A DNA stretch of 64,000 bases from assembly GCA_002256425.1 (NCBI GenBank), contig NKIZ01000001.1, forward strand, positions 3,407,237 through 3,471,236, written 5' to 3'. The notes under the pieces are model-generated. The model had not been told where the DNA came from and did not search any database. It saw only the letters and a list, made by a program, of their open reading frames with translations. The DNA is from Alphaproteobacteria bacterium PA2. GTDB lineage: Bacteria > Pseudomonadota > Alphaproteobacteria > Caulobacterales > Caulobacteraceae. This document shows, piece by piece, positions 17,411 to 25,815 of the stretch; the first letter of the stretch is position 1; the number at the start of each line of letters is the position of its first letter. Position numbers and translations under genes: made by a program.

Positions 17411-19386
17411 CAGGCCTCCTCAGTGACCGCTCCGGAGGGGGCGGACCCTGAAATGATCGCGTTGCGGGCAAGATCAGGCGGCAAGGCTTCGCTGGCAAGT
17501 GACTTAACGGCTTCGGCCAGGGAAAGAATGGTCTGACCATCCGAACCCAGGCGCCGCAGGGCCACCTTGCCCTCCTCGGCTTCCCGACGTCCAACCACCG
17601 CAATGACCGGAGCCTTGGCCAGGGAGTGCTCACGGATCTTGTAGTTGATCTTCTCGTTGCGAAGATCGACCTCGACCCGCAGGCCTGCCGCGCGCAGTTC
17701 CGCCGCCGCCTTTTCCGCAAACTCCGCCGCATCCGACGTAATGGTCGCCACCACCACCTGGGTCGGCGCAAGCCACAAGGGGAAGGCCCCGGCATAGTTC
17801 TCGATCACCACGCCGATGAACCGCTCCATGGAGCCGCAGATCGCCCTGTGCAGCATGACCGGCCTCTGCTTGGAGCCGTCCTCCGCCGTGTATTCGGCGT
17901 CCAGACGCTCTGGCAGGACGAAGTCCAGCTGGTGGGTGCCGCACTGCCAGGTCCGGCCGATGGCGTCGCGCAGGTGGAATTCCAGCTTGGGGCCATAGAA
18001 GGCGCCTTCGCCGGGCAGCTGCTCGACTTCCATGTTCACCGCCTGGCGGGCGGCGCGGTCCAGCTTGGATTCGGCAATGTCCCAGATCTCGTCCGTACCG
18101 GCCCGCAGGTCCGGCCGCAGGGCCAGTTTGACGCTGTGCAGCTGCAGGTCGAAGTCGGCATAGACCGAGTTGAGCAGGCGCACGAACTTGGTCGTTTCCT
18201 CCTCGATCTGGTCCTCGCGGCAGAAGATGTGGGCGTCGTCCTGGGTAAAGGCGCGCAGGCGCATGATGCCGTGCAGGGCGCCCGACGGCTCGAACCGGTG
18301 GCAGGCGCCGAACTCGGCCATGCGCAGGGGCAGGTCCCGATAGCTCTTCTGGCCATAATTGAAGATCTGCACGTGACCGGGGCAGTTCATCGGCTTGACG
18401 GCCAGCTCTTCGCCCTCCGTCGTCTCGCAGGTGAACATGTTCTGGCCGAACTTTTCCCAGTGGCCGGATTTCTCCCACAGGCCACGGTCCATGATCTGCG
18501 GCGCCTTGACCTCCACATAGCCGTCCACATCCAGCCGGCGGCGCATATAGGCCTCGATGGTCCGGTAGAGGGTCCAGCCCTTGGGGTGCCAGAAGATCAT
18601 GCCCTTGGCTTCTTCCTGCAGGTGGAAGAGGTCCATGGCCCGGCCGATCCGGCGGTGGTCGCGCTTCTCGGCTTCCTCAATGCGCTTCAGGTGCGCCTCG
18701 AGGTCGGCCTCGGAGGCCCAGGCCGTGCCATAGATCCGCTGGAGCTGGGCGTTGCGGTGATCGCCCCGCCAGTAGGCGCCGGCCAGCTTGGTCAGTTTGA
18801 AGGCCTTGCCCACGTGCTTGGTCGAGGGCAGGTGCGGCCCCAGGCACAGGTCCTTCCACTGGCCCTGGCGATAGACCGTGATCACCTCATCGCCCGGCAG
18901 ATCGGAGATGATTTCGGCCTTGTAGTCCTCGCCGATCGACTTGAAGTGGGCGATGGCCTCCTTGCGGTCCCAGACCTCGCGGACGATCTTCTCGTCCCGG
19001 TCGACAATCTCCTTCATCCGCTGTTCGATCTTGGCCAGATCATCCAGGCTGAAGGGCGTTTCGCGGGCGAAGTCGTAATAGAAGCCGTCCTCGATGGCCG
19101 GACCGATGGTCACCTGGGTGCCGGGGAACAGCTCCTGCACCGCTTCGGCCATCACATGGCTGGCGTCGTGACGGATGGTGTCTAGGGCCTCGGGGCTCTC
19201 CCGCGTCAGGATTTCAAAGGCGCCGCCGCCGGGCAGGGCCCGGTCGAGGTCATAGAGGGCGCCGTCCAGCTTGATCAGCAGGGCGCGCTTTTCGAGGGAC
19301 TTGGCGATGGAGGCCGCCACGTCCCGGCCCGAAACGCCGTCTTCGAACTGGCGCTTGGAGCCGTCGGGGAAAATCAGATCAATCAT
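17410..19386 (-). CDS. thrS: Threonyl-tRNA synthetase
   Basis: 658 residues, full length. Domains in order: TGS (1-60), the editing domain with [17 protein letters not shown], the class II catalytic core with [10 protein letters not shown] (zinc Cys), motif 2 [15 protein letters not shown] and QDDAHIFC, then the anticodon-binding domain with [12 protein letters not shown] and [12 protein letters not shown]. It charges tRNA-Thr. It overlaps yidD upstream by ATGA and the GT2 gene downstream by one base. No T-box or other leader is seen, and yidD lies directly upstream. Confidence 0.98.
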   Translation of the reverse strand: MIDLIFPDGSKRQFEDGVSGRDVAASIAKSLEKRALLIKLDGALYDLDRALPGGGAFEILTRESPEALDTIRHDASHVMAEAVQELFPGTQVTIGPAIEDGFYYDFARETPFSLDDLAKIEQRMKEIVDRDEKIVREVWDRKEAIAHFKSIGEDYKAEIISDLPGDEVITVYRQGQWKDLCLGPHLPSTKHVGKAFKLTKLAGAYWRGDHRNAQLQRIYGTAWASEADLEAHLKRIEEAEKRDHRRIGRAMDLFHLQEEAKGMIFWHPKGWTLYRTIEAYMRRRLDVDGYVEVKAPQIMDRGLWEKSGHWEKFGQNMFTCETTEGEELAVKPMNCPGHVQIFNYGQKSYRDLPLRMAEFGACHRFEPSGALHGIMRLRAFTQDDAHIFCREDQIEEETTKFVRLLNSVYADFDLQLHSVKLALRPDLRAGTDEIWDIAESKLDRAARQAVNMEVEQLPGEGAFYGPKLEFHLRDAIGRTWQCGTHQLDFVLPERLDAEYTAEDGSKQRPVMLHRAICGSMERFIGVVIENYAGAFPLWLAPTQVVVATITSDAAEFAEKAAAELRAAGLRVEVDLRNEKINYKIREHSLAKAPVIAVVGRREAEEGKVALRRLGSDGQTILSLAEAVKSLASEALPPDLARNAIISGSAPSGAVTEEA

Positions 19387-19658
19387 GTTTCACACGTCCA
19401 TGTCCGGGCGGAGGTCCCATCAGGAGTCTCACCGCGCGGCGGGGGAACCGGATCATAGCCCGATCCTCCCCAGGGATTACAGCGACACAGGCGCCCCGCC
19501 GCCAGCATGGAGCCGCGCCAGGGACCGTGCCGGATCAGGGCCTGCTCCGCATACTCCGAACAGGTCGGAAGATAGCGGCACTGGCGCCCGATCAGGGGCG
19601 AGAGCGTCAGCTTGTAGGCGCGTATGGCGCCCCTGACGCAGAGTTCGTAGATTTTCAT
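19383..19658 (-). CDS. yidD: Membrane protein insertion efficiency factor YidD
   Basis: 91 residues. The conserved core is present: [20 protein letters not shown] and [15 protein letters not shown], then [17 protein letters not shown]. The three-Cys pattern and the amphipathic N-terminal helix are as in other YidD proteins, which assist YidC-dependent membrane insertion. It is usually near rnpA-yidC; here it is in an alphaproteobacterial arrangement beside a NifU-like gene and thrS. Stop overlaps the thrS start. Confidence 0.94.
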   Translation of the reverse strand: MKIYELCVRGAIRAYKLTLSPLIGRQCRYLPTCSEYAEQALIRHGPWRGSMLAAGRLCRCNPWGGSGYDPVPPPRGETPDGTSARTWTCET

Positions 19659-19694
19659 GCCGGCTCGCGATTATCGTGGGTCGGGAGACCCCGA

Positions 19695-20144
19695 TCAAGC
19701 GACGCCGGCGCGGCGAGTTCGGGTGCTGGCCTGACGAACAGCGTCCACCGCAGCCTCGAACGCCAGAAGGGTCGAAGCGTGTCGGGCAGGATAGTCCTTC
19801 ACTGGGGCGAGCATTGCGAGATCCGAGAAACGTCCGTTGGGCGGAGGTCCGCCGCCGCGAAGCATAGCGGAAAACTGATCGCGGGCCAACTCCAGCTCCG
19901 CAAGGCTGGCGCCCAGCACGTTTGACCCCAGGATCGAGGCCGAGGCCTGGCCCAGGGCGCAGGCCTTCACGTCCTGCCTGAAGTCCGAAACCAGGCCGTC
20001 GGTCAGGGCCACGTCCACCACGATCCGGCTGCCACAGAGCTTGGCGATCTTCTCCGACGAGCCCTCAGGCGCCTCCAGCCGGCCAAGGTGGGGCAGGTTC
20101 GCCGCCAGCTTCAGCAGTTTGGCCGAATAGAGGTCGTCGATCAC
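19695..20144 (-). CDS. NifU/IscU-like iron-sulfur scaffold protein
   Basis: 149 residues from the GTG at 20144, which overlaps the upstream TAG stop (TAGTG) and leads into IDDLYSAKLLKLAANLP; an ATG at 20168 would overlap more and add 8 residues. The NifU-N fold is shown by KLCGSRIVVDVALTDG (first Cys) and ACALGQASASIL (second Cys). The third scaffold Cys found in IscU/SufU is replaced near RHAST by His. This family is annotated as Fe-S assembly scaffold, but with one ligand changed the role needs care. It lies with yidD and thrS. Confidence 0.85.
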   Translation of the reverse strand: MIDDLYSAKLLKLAANLPHLGRLEAPEGSSEKIAKLCGSRIVVDVALTDGLVSDFRQDVKACALGQASASILGSNVLGASLAELELARDQFSAMLRGGGPPPNGRFSDLAMLAPVKDYPARHASTLLAFEAAVDAVRQASTRTRRAGVA

Positions 20145-20668
20145 TAGCGTCCGCCGCCGTTCTGCCACTGGGCCTCGGCCCGGGCGGCCAGGGCCTCGCT
20201 CATGGCGGTGAAGCCCTGGCGGATGGCGTGGCGCTTGGTGCGGGCGGCGGCGGGGCCCAGCAGGCCCTCGAAGATCTCGCCGTTCGACACAATGCAGCTG
20301 GACTCGCTGAGGGCCTCGATCTCGATATAGCGGACGGTCCGCACCAGGCCACGGGCCAGGCTCAGGGTCCAGTGGATCTGCTCAAGCGGCACCCATTCCA
20401 GCAGGACGGGATTGATCACCTGGGCCGGCTCGCCGGGCAGTTCCAGGGTGAATTCCAGGGGAGACCCGATCCGCAGCTCTCCTGCCCCCTTGGTGTAGGT
20501 GGGGTTCCAGTCTGACCAGGTCGCAAAGTCCGAGGCGATCTCCCAGATCACTTCGGCCGGCGCCTTTATGCCGATCCGGCTCTCGATCTTCATGGGCCCA
20601 GCCCCGGCCTTTCCGCCGAACATGAAGCCGGCGCCCACCTTGAACATCTGCGGAGGATTGAAGCCCAT
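20144..20668 (-). CDS. SRPBCC (START-like) domain protein
   Basis: 174 residues; the ATG at 20668 overlaps the cysS stop (TGATG). The domain begins at about residue 26 with MKIESRIGIKAPAEVIWEI, followed by WSDWNPTYTKGAGELRIGS and TLELPGEPAQVI, the pattern of polyketide cyclase/dehydrase-like hydrophobic-ligand-binding proteins. A 25-residue Gly-rich leader precedes it. No catalytic residues can be named; the ligand is unknown. An alternative start is the internal ATG at 20593. Confidence 0.82.
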   Translation of the reverse strand: MGFNPPQMFKVGAGFMFGGKAGAGPMKIESRIGIKAPAEVIWEIASDFATWSDWNPTYTKGAGELRIGSPLEFTLELPGEPAQVINPVLLEWVPLEQIHWTLSLARGLVRTVRYIEIEALSESSCIVSNGEIFEGLLGPAAARTKRHAIRQGFTAMSEALAARAEAQWQNGGGR

Positions 20669-22068
20669 CAGGTCTCTCCTAAAGACGGCGCCTTAATGCG
20701 CCAGGTTGCGCCCGTCGGATTGTCCATGACTTCTACGTTGAGGTCGGTGAGTTCGTTACGGATGCGGTCCGCCGCCGCCCAGTCCTTGGCCGCCCGGGCC
20801 GCGACCCGCTCGGCGATCAGGCCGTCGATCTTAGCCCGCAGGGCGTCGTCCACCCCGGCCTGGAACCAGGATTCCGGCTCGGCGAACAGGAAGCCCAGAA
20901 GGTTGGCCGAGGCCAGCAGCTCGCCCTTGGCATAGGCGCGGTCATCACCCTTCGAGGTTTCCAGGGCCGTGGCCATGGCGAACAGCTCGGCCATGGCGGC
21001 CGGGGTGTTCAAGTCGTCCTCCAGCGCCGCCATGAATTCCACATTGGGGCCGGTGGACTCGGCCGGCACATCGGCTGCCCGGCGCAGGGCGCCATAGAGC
21101 CGGTCCAGGGCCTTCTTGGACTGCTCGATCAGGTCGGCCGTCCATTCCAGGGGCGCCCGATAATGACCCACCAGCAGGGCCCAGCGCAGGGCCTCGCCGG
21201 GAACCTGGTCGATCAGCTCATGGACCAGAACCACATTGCCCAGGCTCTTGGACATCTTCTCGTCGCCGAAGTTCAGGAAGCCGTTGTGCATCCAGTACTT
21301 GGCATAGCCCACCGAGTGGTCCCCATGGGCGCAGACCCCCTGGGCCATTTCGTTCTCGTGGTGCGGGAACAGCAGGTCGATGCCGCCCCCGTGAATGTCG
21401 ATGGGCAGGCCCAGGGTCTGCTCGATCATGGCCGAGCATTCGATGTGCCAGCCAGGACGGCCCGGTCCCCAGGGGCTGTCCCACACCGGCTCGCCGGGCT
21501 TGGACGGCTTCCAGAGAACGAAGTCGGCGGGGTGCTGCTTGTAGGGCGCCACATCCACCCGGGCCCCGGCGATCATGTCGTCCATGGGGTGGCCCGACAG
21601 CTTGCCATAGTCGGCGAAGGTCTGGGTGTTGAACAGGACATGGCCCTCGGCGGCGTATGCCGAGGCATTGTCCACCAGCCGCCCGATCATGGCGATGATG
21701 GCGTCCATGGTCTCGGTGGCGCGGGGCTGATGGGTGGGCGCCAGGGCGCCCAGGGTCGCCATGTCCTGGTTATAGATACCGAGATAGCGGTCCGTGATGG
21801 TGGAGATGGGCACGCCCTCGGCGGCAGCCTTGGCGTTGATCTTGTCATCCACGTCCGTGACATTGGCCGCATAGATCACGGCGTCCTGCCCATAGGTGTG
21901 GCGCAGCAGGCGGAACAGGACGTCAAAGGCCACCACAGGCCGGGCGTTGCCGATGTGGGCGAAGTTGTAGACCGTTGGCCCGCAGACATACATCGTCACC
22001 CGCTTGCTATCGACGGGAACGAAGGGTCGCTTGGATCGCGACAGGGTGTCGTACAGGTGAAGGGTCAT
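20668..22068 (-). CDS. cysS: Cysteinyl-tRNA synthetase
   Basis: 466 residues. Class I motifs are both present: FAHIGNARP (HIGH) and EKMSKSLGN (KMSKS). Zinc ligands are in TMYVCGPTVYN, the WHIECSAM segment and HHENE. It charges tRNA-Cys. First gene of cysS-SRPBCC-NifU-like-yidD-thrS-GT2, all tightly packed on one strand; it is divergent from folE with a 192-bp region between. Confidence 0.98.
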   Translation of the reverse strand: MTLHLYDTLSRSKRPFVPVDSKRVTMYVCGPTVYNFAHIGNARPVVAFDVLFRLLRHTYGQDAVIYAANVTDVDDKINAKAAAEGVPISTITDRYLGIYNQDMATLGALAPTHQPRATETMDAIIAMIGRLVDNASAYAAEGHVLFNTQTFADYGKLSGHPMDDMIAGARVDVAPYKQHPADFVLWKPSKPGEPVWDSPWGPGRPGWHIECSAMIEQTLGLPIDIHGGGIDLLFPHHENEMAQGVCAHGDHSVGYAKYWMHNGFLNFGDEKMSKSLGNVVLVHELIDQVPGEALRWALLVGHYRAPLEWTADLIEQSKKALDRLYGALRRAADVPAESTGPNVEFMAALEDDLNTPAAMAELFAMATALETSKGDDRAYAKGELLASANLLGFLFAEPESWFQAGVDDALRAKIDGLIAERVAARAAKDWAAADRIRNELTDLNVEVMDNPTGATWRIKAPSLGET

Positions 22069-22260
22069 GAAACTCTTTGAAAACGTGACGCTGAGTAAGT
22101 GTTGCCGGACAAGGCTTTGGCCCCATATACAGTTTGCCGGGCCGGGAGGCCACGGGGCTTTATCGGCGGTCGGCCAGCAAATCGACGGCCAGTTTCGCGT
22201 TTCCTTCTCGGGGCCCCCGCCCCGGCGCGATCAAGCCCACTTTGGAATGGATACGACCCC

Positions 22261-22869
22261 ATGGATGCTCCGAGCCGCGACAGGTCCCTCGACGCCGTGA
22301 AGCGTCCCACCCGGGAAGAAGCCATGGAGGCGGTCCGCACCCTGATCGCCTGGGCCGGCGACGACCCCCGTCGGGAAGGCGTCATCGACACCCCCAAGCG
22401 GGTGGTGGACGCTTATGGCGACTGGTTTGAGGGCTATACCATGGACCCGGCCAAGGAATTGTCCCGCACCTTTGAGGACGTCCAGGGCTATGACGACATC
22501 GTCATGCTCCGCGAGATCGAGGTGGAGAGCCACTGCGAGCACCACATGGCGCCCTTCCTGGGCAAGGCCTATGTGGCCTACATGCCCACCAACCGGGTGG
22601 TCGGCATTTCCAAGCTGGCCAAGGTGGTCGAGATCTTCGCCCGCCGTCTCCAGACCCAGGAGACCATGACCCAGCAGATCGCCGACGCCATCACCGACAG
22701 CCTCCGCCCCGCCGGCGTCGCCGTCCTGATCGACGCCGCCCACCAGTGCATGACGACACGGGGACTGCACCACCGCCATGTGACGACCATCACGACGCAG
22801 TTCACTGGCGTGTTCAAGACCGACCCGACGCTCCGGCAGCGGTTCCTGGATTTTGTGAACAGGCGGTAG
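22261..22869 (+). CDS. folE: GTP cyclohydrolase I
   Basis: 202 residues from the ATG at 22261; an upstream in-frame extension lacks family similarity. It converts GTP to dihydroneopterin triphosphate, the first step of folate synthesis. Zinc ligands are in EVESHCEHHMAPF (Cys and His) and HQCMTTRGLHH (second Cys). GRISKLAK-like VGISKLAKVVEIFARRLQTQE and the C-terminal TTQFTGVFK complete the active site. Divergent from cysS. Confidence 0.97.
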   Translation: MDAPSRDRSLDAVKRPTREEAMEAVRTLIAWAGDDPRREGVIDTPKRVVDAYGDWFEGYTMDPAKELSRTFEDVQGYDDIVMLREIEVESHCEHHMAPFLGKAYVAYMPTNRVVGISKLAKVVEIFARRLQTQETMTQQIADAITDSLRPAGVAVLIDAAHQCMTTRGLHHRHVTTITTQFTGVFKTDPTLRQRFLDFVNRR

Positions 22870-22908
22870 TTGGGGGCCAACTGCGAAATGTAAGCGGGAG
22901 GATGGGCG

Positions 22909-23430
22909 ATGGGGATGGCTGGAATGTTTTTGACGCCCGCGTTTGCCCTCTCACTTCTGGCGACGACCGGAGCAAAGGCTCAGATCACGCATCAATGGAG
23001 GAGTCTCGACGCCGACGAGGCCCAGGCTGTCTTCTTTGACCAGAACTCCTTGAAAAAGGTCGGACCGGACAGCGCCCGCGCCACCTTTGCGATCGCCTGG
23101 AAGCAGCCTGACGATGCGGTCTACCCAACCTTCAGAATTCGCAACGTGTCAGTTGTCGAAGAAGTCTTCGAGGGCGACTGCAAGGCTGGCACCATCGCCG
23201 TGGTTGACCGCATCTATTACTCAGAATCTGGCGAAAGACTTTTGGGAGTCAGGGCGGCGGTCACAGAGCCAAAGGTCCCAAAGTCACCGAGCACCGGTAT
23301 GGAAATACTCAACCTGCTCTGCGGCGGCCCGCAATTGCTTGGTGCAGAATTTGATGTTGGGGCCGCTGGATTGGTGAAAATCGTCCGTGAATCCAAGGTT
23401 ATGCCGAAAAATGGGGCGCCTACTCCGTAG
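22909..23430 (+). CDS. Secreted hypothetical protein
   Basis: 173 residues. The start gives a signal peptide (MFLTPAFALSLLATTGAKA, cleavage near residue 25). The mature part begins HQWRSLDADEAQAVFFD and contains QNSLKKVGPDSARATFAI and GDCKAGTIAVVDRIYY. The pattern W-x-D-x-D-x-N-S resembles small periplasmic proteins of the surface-adhesin-E-like group, but this is a weak resemblance. It is the first gene of an island of lower-GC hypothetical genes. Its 3' end overlaps the next, convergent gene by 11 nt. Confidence 0.6.
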   Translation: MGMAGMFLTPAFALSLLATTGAKAQITHQWRSLDADEAQAVFFDQNSLKKVGPDSARATFAIAWKQPDDAVYPTFRIRNVSVVEEVFEGDCKAGTIAVVDRIYYSESGERLLGVRAAVTEPKVPKSPSTGMEILNLLCGGPQLLGAEFDVGAAGLVKIVRESKVMPKNGAPTP

Positions 23431-23821
23431 CGCCAGAACGGCTGACCACGAGCCTGGCCGAATTCGCGAGGAAACAATCCTCATCCTGCTCTGAAACAAC
23501 CGGCTCGCTCTCCTTCCAAGGTTCGAGCGAGAGGTAGAATCTGTCGTCGTCGGTCCAAAGGCACTTAACGAATGCAATTTGGTCCAGGATGTTATGGCTG
23601 TTGAAAGCGTATTCGAATTTGACGGCGCCACGCAGGGTCAGAACGTAGTGGTCGCCGTGAGCTCCCTGAGGAACGTTGAATGTCAGCTGGATCACGGGAT
23701 CCCACTCAAACTCGCCCGGCAAGACTGACAATCCAACGAGGTTGCCGTCGCGGACGGTGTTCAACCCCGTGAGGAAACCCACAACGTCCTGATTTTCGAG
23801 CTGCATTGGCAACGCATCCAT
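23420..23821 (-). CDS. Hypothetical cytoplasmic protein
   Basis: 133 residues from the ATG at 23821 (an ATG at 23806 is an alternative). Acidic, no signal or membrane helix. It reads as a beta-rich domain: VVGFLTGLNTVRDGNLVGL, PVIQLTFNVPQGAHGDHYV, AVKFEYAFNSHNILDQIAF. I do not recognise a family; size and acidity resemble immunity-type or WapI-like proteins but there is no toxin beside it. Base composition is lower in GC than the neighbours outside the island. Confidence 0.55.
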   Translation of the reverse strand: MDALPMQLENQDVVGFLTGLNTVRDGNLVGLSVLPGEFEWDPVIQLTFNVPQGAHGDHYVLTLRGAVKFEYAFNSHNILDQIAFVKCLWTDDDRFYLSLEPWKESEPVVSEQDEDCFLANSARLVVSRSGATE

Positions 23822-24119
23822 CCCGCCTTACCTTTGACCTCTGCGCCAGCTTCGAGAAAGCTAGCACACCCGGATCGCGGACTTACCCTTTGAAAGTTCT
23901 GGGTCAGATCGGCGATTTGCCGACGCCCATGGTGACCTATTTCGTACAGTTCATCGTAACCGAGCGTCTTGGATCCTCTTGACCAATAGACAACCCCCAT
24001 AGGTTGCTGGATAGTTTTCCTGACGCTCAAGCGGTTTGAAGACCAATGAGGCATGGAAAGTGTTTTATCTAGAATACCTGGTCGCTAAGCCGCATTCTGG
24101 CGACCGCTATAAAGGCGCG
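23822..24119. other. 298-nt stretch without a supported gene
   Basis: Lies between the divergent hypothetical genes of the island. A leftward frame runs through it (23761..24054), but it overlaps the 5' end of the 23420..23821 gene and has no ribosome-binding site. AT content is higher than in the rest of the window. No repeat, tRNA or terminator was found. Confidence 0.5.
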
Positions 24120-24545
24120 ATGCGTCCAGATCGAAAGAGCGCGGGCAGCCTTGTATTTGGAGGACTTTTCTTTGCCGCTATAAGCTTTCCTCTGCTCAAT
24201 ATGGAACCTTGGCTTATTGGTGCAGTCGGGGTCGTCTGTGGCCTCGCTATGGCTGGATTCATGGCGCCGTCACTTACCAATTGGCACCTGATCAGGTGGG
24301 ACGCCGACAGCCTTGATGGCCCCTGCAGGACGCTGGGTCTGACCTTAAGCACTGCGCGCGCCACTATTCCCTGGGGCGAACTTGTCTCCAGTGGCCGCAC
24401 AGCAAGCGGTTATTGGTATGTCGAATCCTCGACCGGCCACCGCATACATTGGAACGCCTTCTACAATGGGCACGGGGCGTTTGCGTCTGCGATTGTGCAC
24501 TACCGTCCCGACCTGCCGCTCCCCAAGGGGGTACAGGAGGCCTAA
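24120..24545 (+). CDS. Hypothetical membrane protein, two helices
   Basis: 141 residues from the ATG at 24120 (AAGG 4-5 nt upstream). An in-frame TTG at 24036 would add 28 residues. Two adjacent hydrophobic segments lie at about 12-30 (FGGLFFAAISFPLLNM) and 33-50 (LIGAVGVVCGLAMAGFM), followed by a soluble domain with IRWDADSLDGP, IPWGELVSSGRTASGYWYV and RIHWNAFYNGHGAF. The second half looks like a PH-like beta domain in a two-helix anchored protein. Function unknown; accessory island gene. Confidence 0.6.
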   Translation: MRPDRKSAGSLVFGGLFFAAISFPLLNMEPWLIGAVGVVCGLAMAGFMAPSLTNWHLIRWDADSLDGPCRTLGLTLSTARATIPWGELVSSGRTASGYWYVESSTGHRIHWNAFYNGHGAFASAIVHYRPDLPLPKGVQEA

Positions 24546-24639
24546 GAGCAGCTCGCCAGTCGGGATCACGACAAATTAAGACCAATACGGGCATAGGATT
24601 GGCCTCACCACTATTACGTGCCTGTTGACGGAACTCAGG

Positions 24640-25704
24640 ATGCGCGCCCGAAACATACTAGTTGTCATAGCTGCAATGGTCCTCGGGGCCTGTGCTCCTG
24701 AGGCAGTTGCCCAGTCAGATGCGGAAGCCACTTACCAAGAGGCCCTTAAATACGACCCGATCTATGGCCCCGCACCGGACGCCCTGAAGGCTGTGGCCCT
24801 ATATGGAAAGGCTTGCGAAGCAGATCATGCAGCGGCCTGCAAGGGACTGGGCCTGATCTACATGCGGGCGCAGCCCGGATTTCAGAACGCATTTATTGCA
24901 AATGCCTTCTTCAAGAAATCCTGCGAGAACGGATACGCCCTCGGCTGTTTCAATCTCGGGGTGAACTTTGCAGAAGGCAAAGGACTTCTCGCCCCTGACC
25001 TGTTGAATGCGGCTCGGCTTTACGAAAAGGCCTGCGAGGGCGACGTCTATGATGGATGCACGAACCTCGGCGTCTTCTATGCGGAAGGACGCGGCGACCT
25101 GATTCCGGTCAATATTGAGCGCGCCAAAGCACTCTATCTGCGGGGGTGCGAACACGATGAGGCTTATAGCTGCTTCAATCTTGGAGACATGCTTCGTCGG
25201 GGGAAGAAGCTTGCGCGGGACGATCAAAAAGCCGCCTTATTTCTGGAAAAAGCCTGCATGCTTGGCATGCCCTATGCCTGTTCACTGGCCGGCTACATCA
25301 TTGCTTCGGACCCTGGTCGCAACGGAAGCGCTGAGCATGCCGCGAGACTTAACAAAATGGGCTGCGATCTGGGTGGCGCCAAGTCCTGTGAATTTTTAGG
25401 ATTTCATTACCTCTCAGGTCCTGCGATCGAGGAGAACTACTGGAAGTCTGTTGAAACATTCGGACGGGGTTGCGACGTCGAAGATCCAAGATTGTGCTTC
25501 CTCGCCGGCAGCATGTCCCTCAACACGCCAATCGATCCTAAGAATCCTCGCCAACGCCTGCACAAGAATCTGAAGGGCGCGATCACCTATTTTCAGAAAG
25601 GTTTGATGTTGAATCCTGATGACCAGGAGCTTGCACAAGGTCTGAGGGAGAACCTCAAGGCAGCGGAGCTGGAACTCAGGCAAGCCTCGACCCCAAAGCG
25701 CTAG
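24640..25704 (+). CDS. Sel1-repeat (SLR) cysteine-rich lipoprotein
   Basis: 354 residues from the ATG at 24640; a TTG at 24625 would add 5. The lipobox is VLGAC with Cys18, so the protein is likely lipid-anchored. From about residue 45 there are at least six Sel1-like repeats of ~36 residues, each with paired Cys (KACEADHAAACKGLGLIYM, KSCENGYALGCFNLGVNF, KACEGDVYDGCTNLGVFYAE, RGCEHDEAYSCFNLGDML, KACMLGMPYACSLAGYI). This is the disulfide-stapled layout of Helicobacter Hcp proteins. Such proteins act in protein-protein contacts; the partner is unknown. Last gene of the island, 82 nt before a parS site. Confidence 0.82.
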   Translation: MRARNILVVIAAMVLGACAPEAVAQSDAEATYQEALKYDPIYGPAPDALKAVALYGKACEADHAAACKGLGLIYMRAQPGFQNAFIANAFFKKSCENGYALGCFNLGVNFAEGKGLLAPDLLNAARLYEKACEGDVYDGCTNLGVFYAEGRGDLIPVNIERAKALYLRGCEHDEAYSCFNLGDMLRRGKKLARDDQKAALFLEKACMLGMPYACSLAGYIIASDPGRNGSAEHAARLNKMGCDLGGAKSCEFLGFHYLSGPAIEENYWKSVETFGRGCDVEDPRLCFLAGSMSLNTPIDPKNPRQRLHKNLKGAITYFQKGLMLNPDDQELAQGLRENLKAAELELRQASTPKR

Positions 25705-25786
25705 CCTGAAGAGGCGAGCGCGTGTTGGAGAAATTGCTTTGGGACGTCTGCAGCCCAGAGCCGGAGAATCAGCGACGATGGCACCC

Positions 25787-25802
25787 TGTTTCACGTGAAA
25801 CA
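25787..25802. other. parS centromere site (exact 16-bp palindrome)
   Basis: TGTTTCACGTGAAACA is the consensus site bound by chromosomal ParB proteins and is palindromic and exact here. It lies in the 111-nt intergenic space between the Sel1 lipoprotein and DUF817 genes, where it would be free of coding constraint. Such sites cluster near the origin in most bacteria. Confidence 0.92.
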
Positions 25803-25815
25803 AACAGGGAACAAA

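Noticed and set aside
17626..19185. 519-residue open frame on the plus strand
   Set aside because: Antisense to thrS; no domain, composition follows the complement of thrS codons.
19386..19400. Partial parS-like TGTTTCAC at the thrS start
   Set aside because: Only the first half matches; the second half (ACGTCC) does not.
23761..24054. 97-residue leftward frame in the accessory island
   Set aside because: Overlaps the gene at 23420..23821 by 61 nt, lacks a ribosome-binding site and shows no family.
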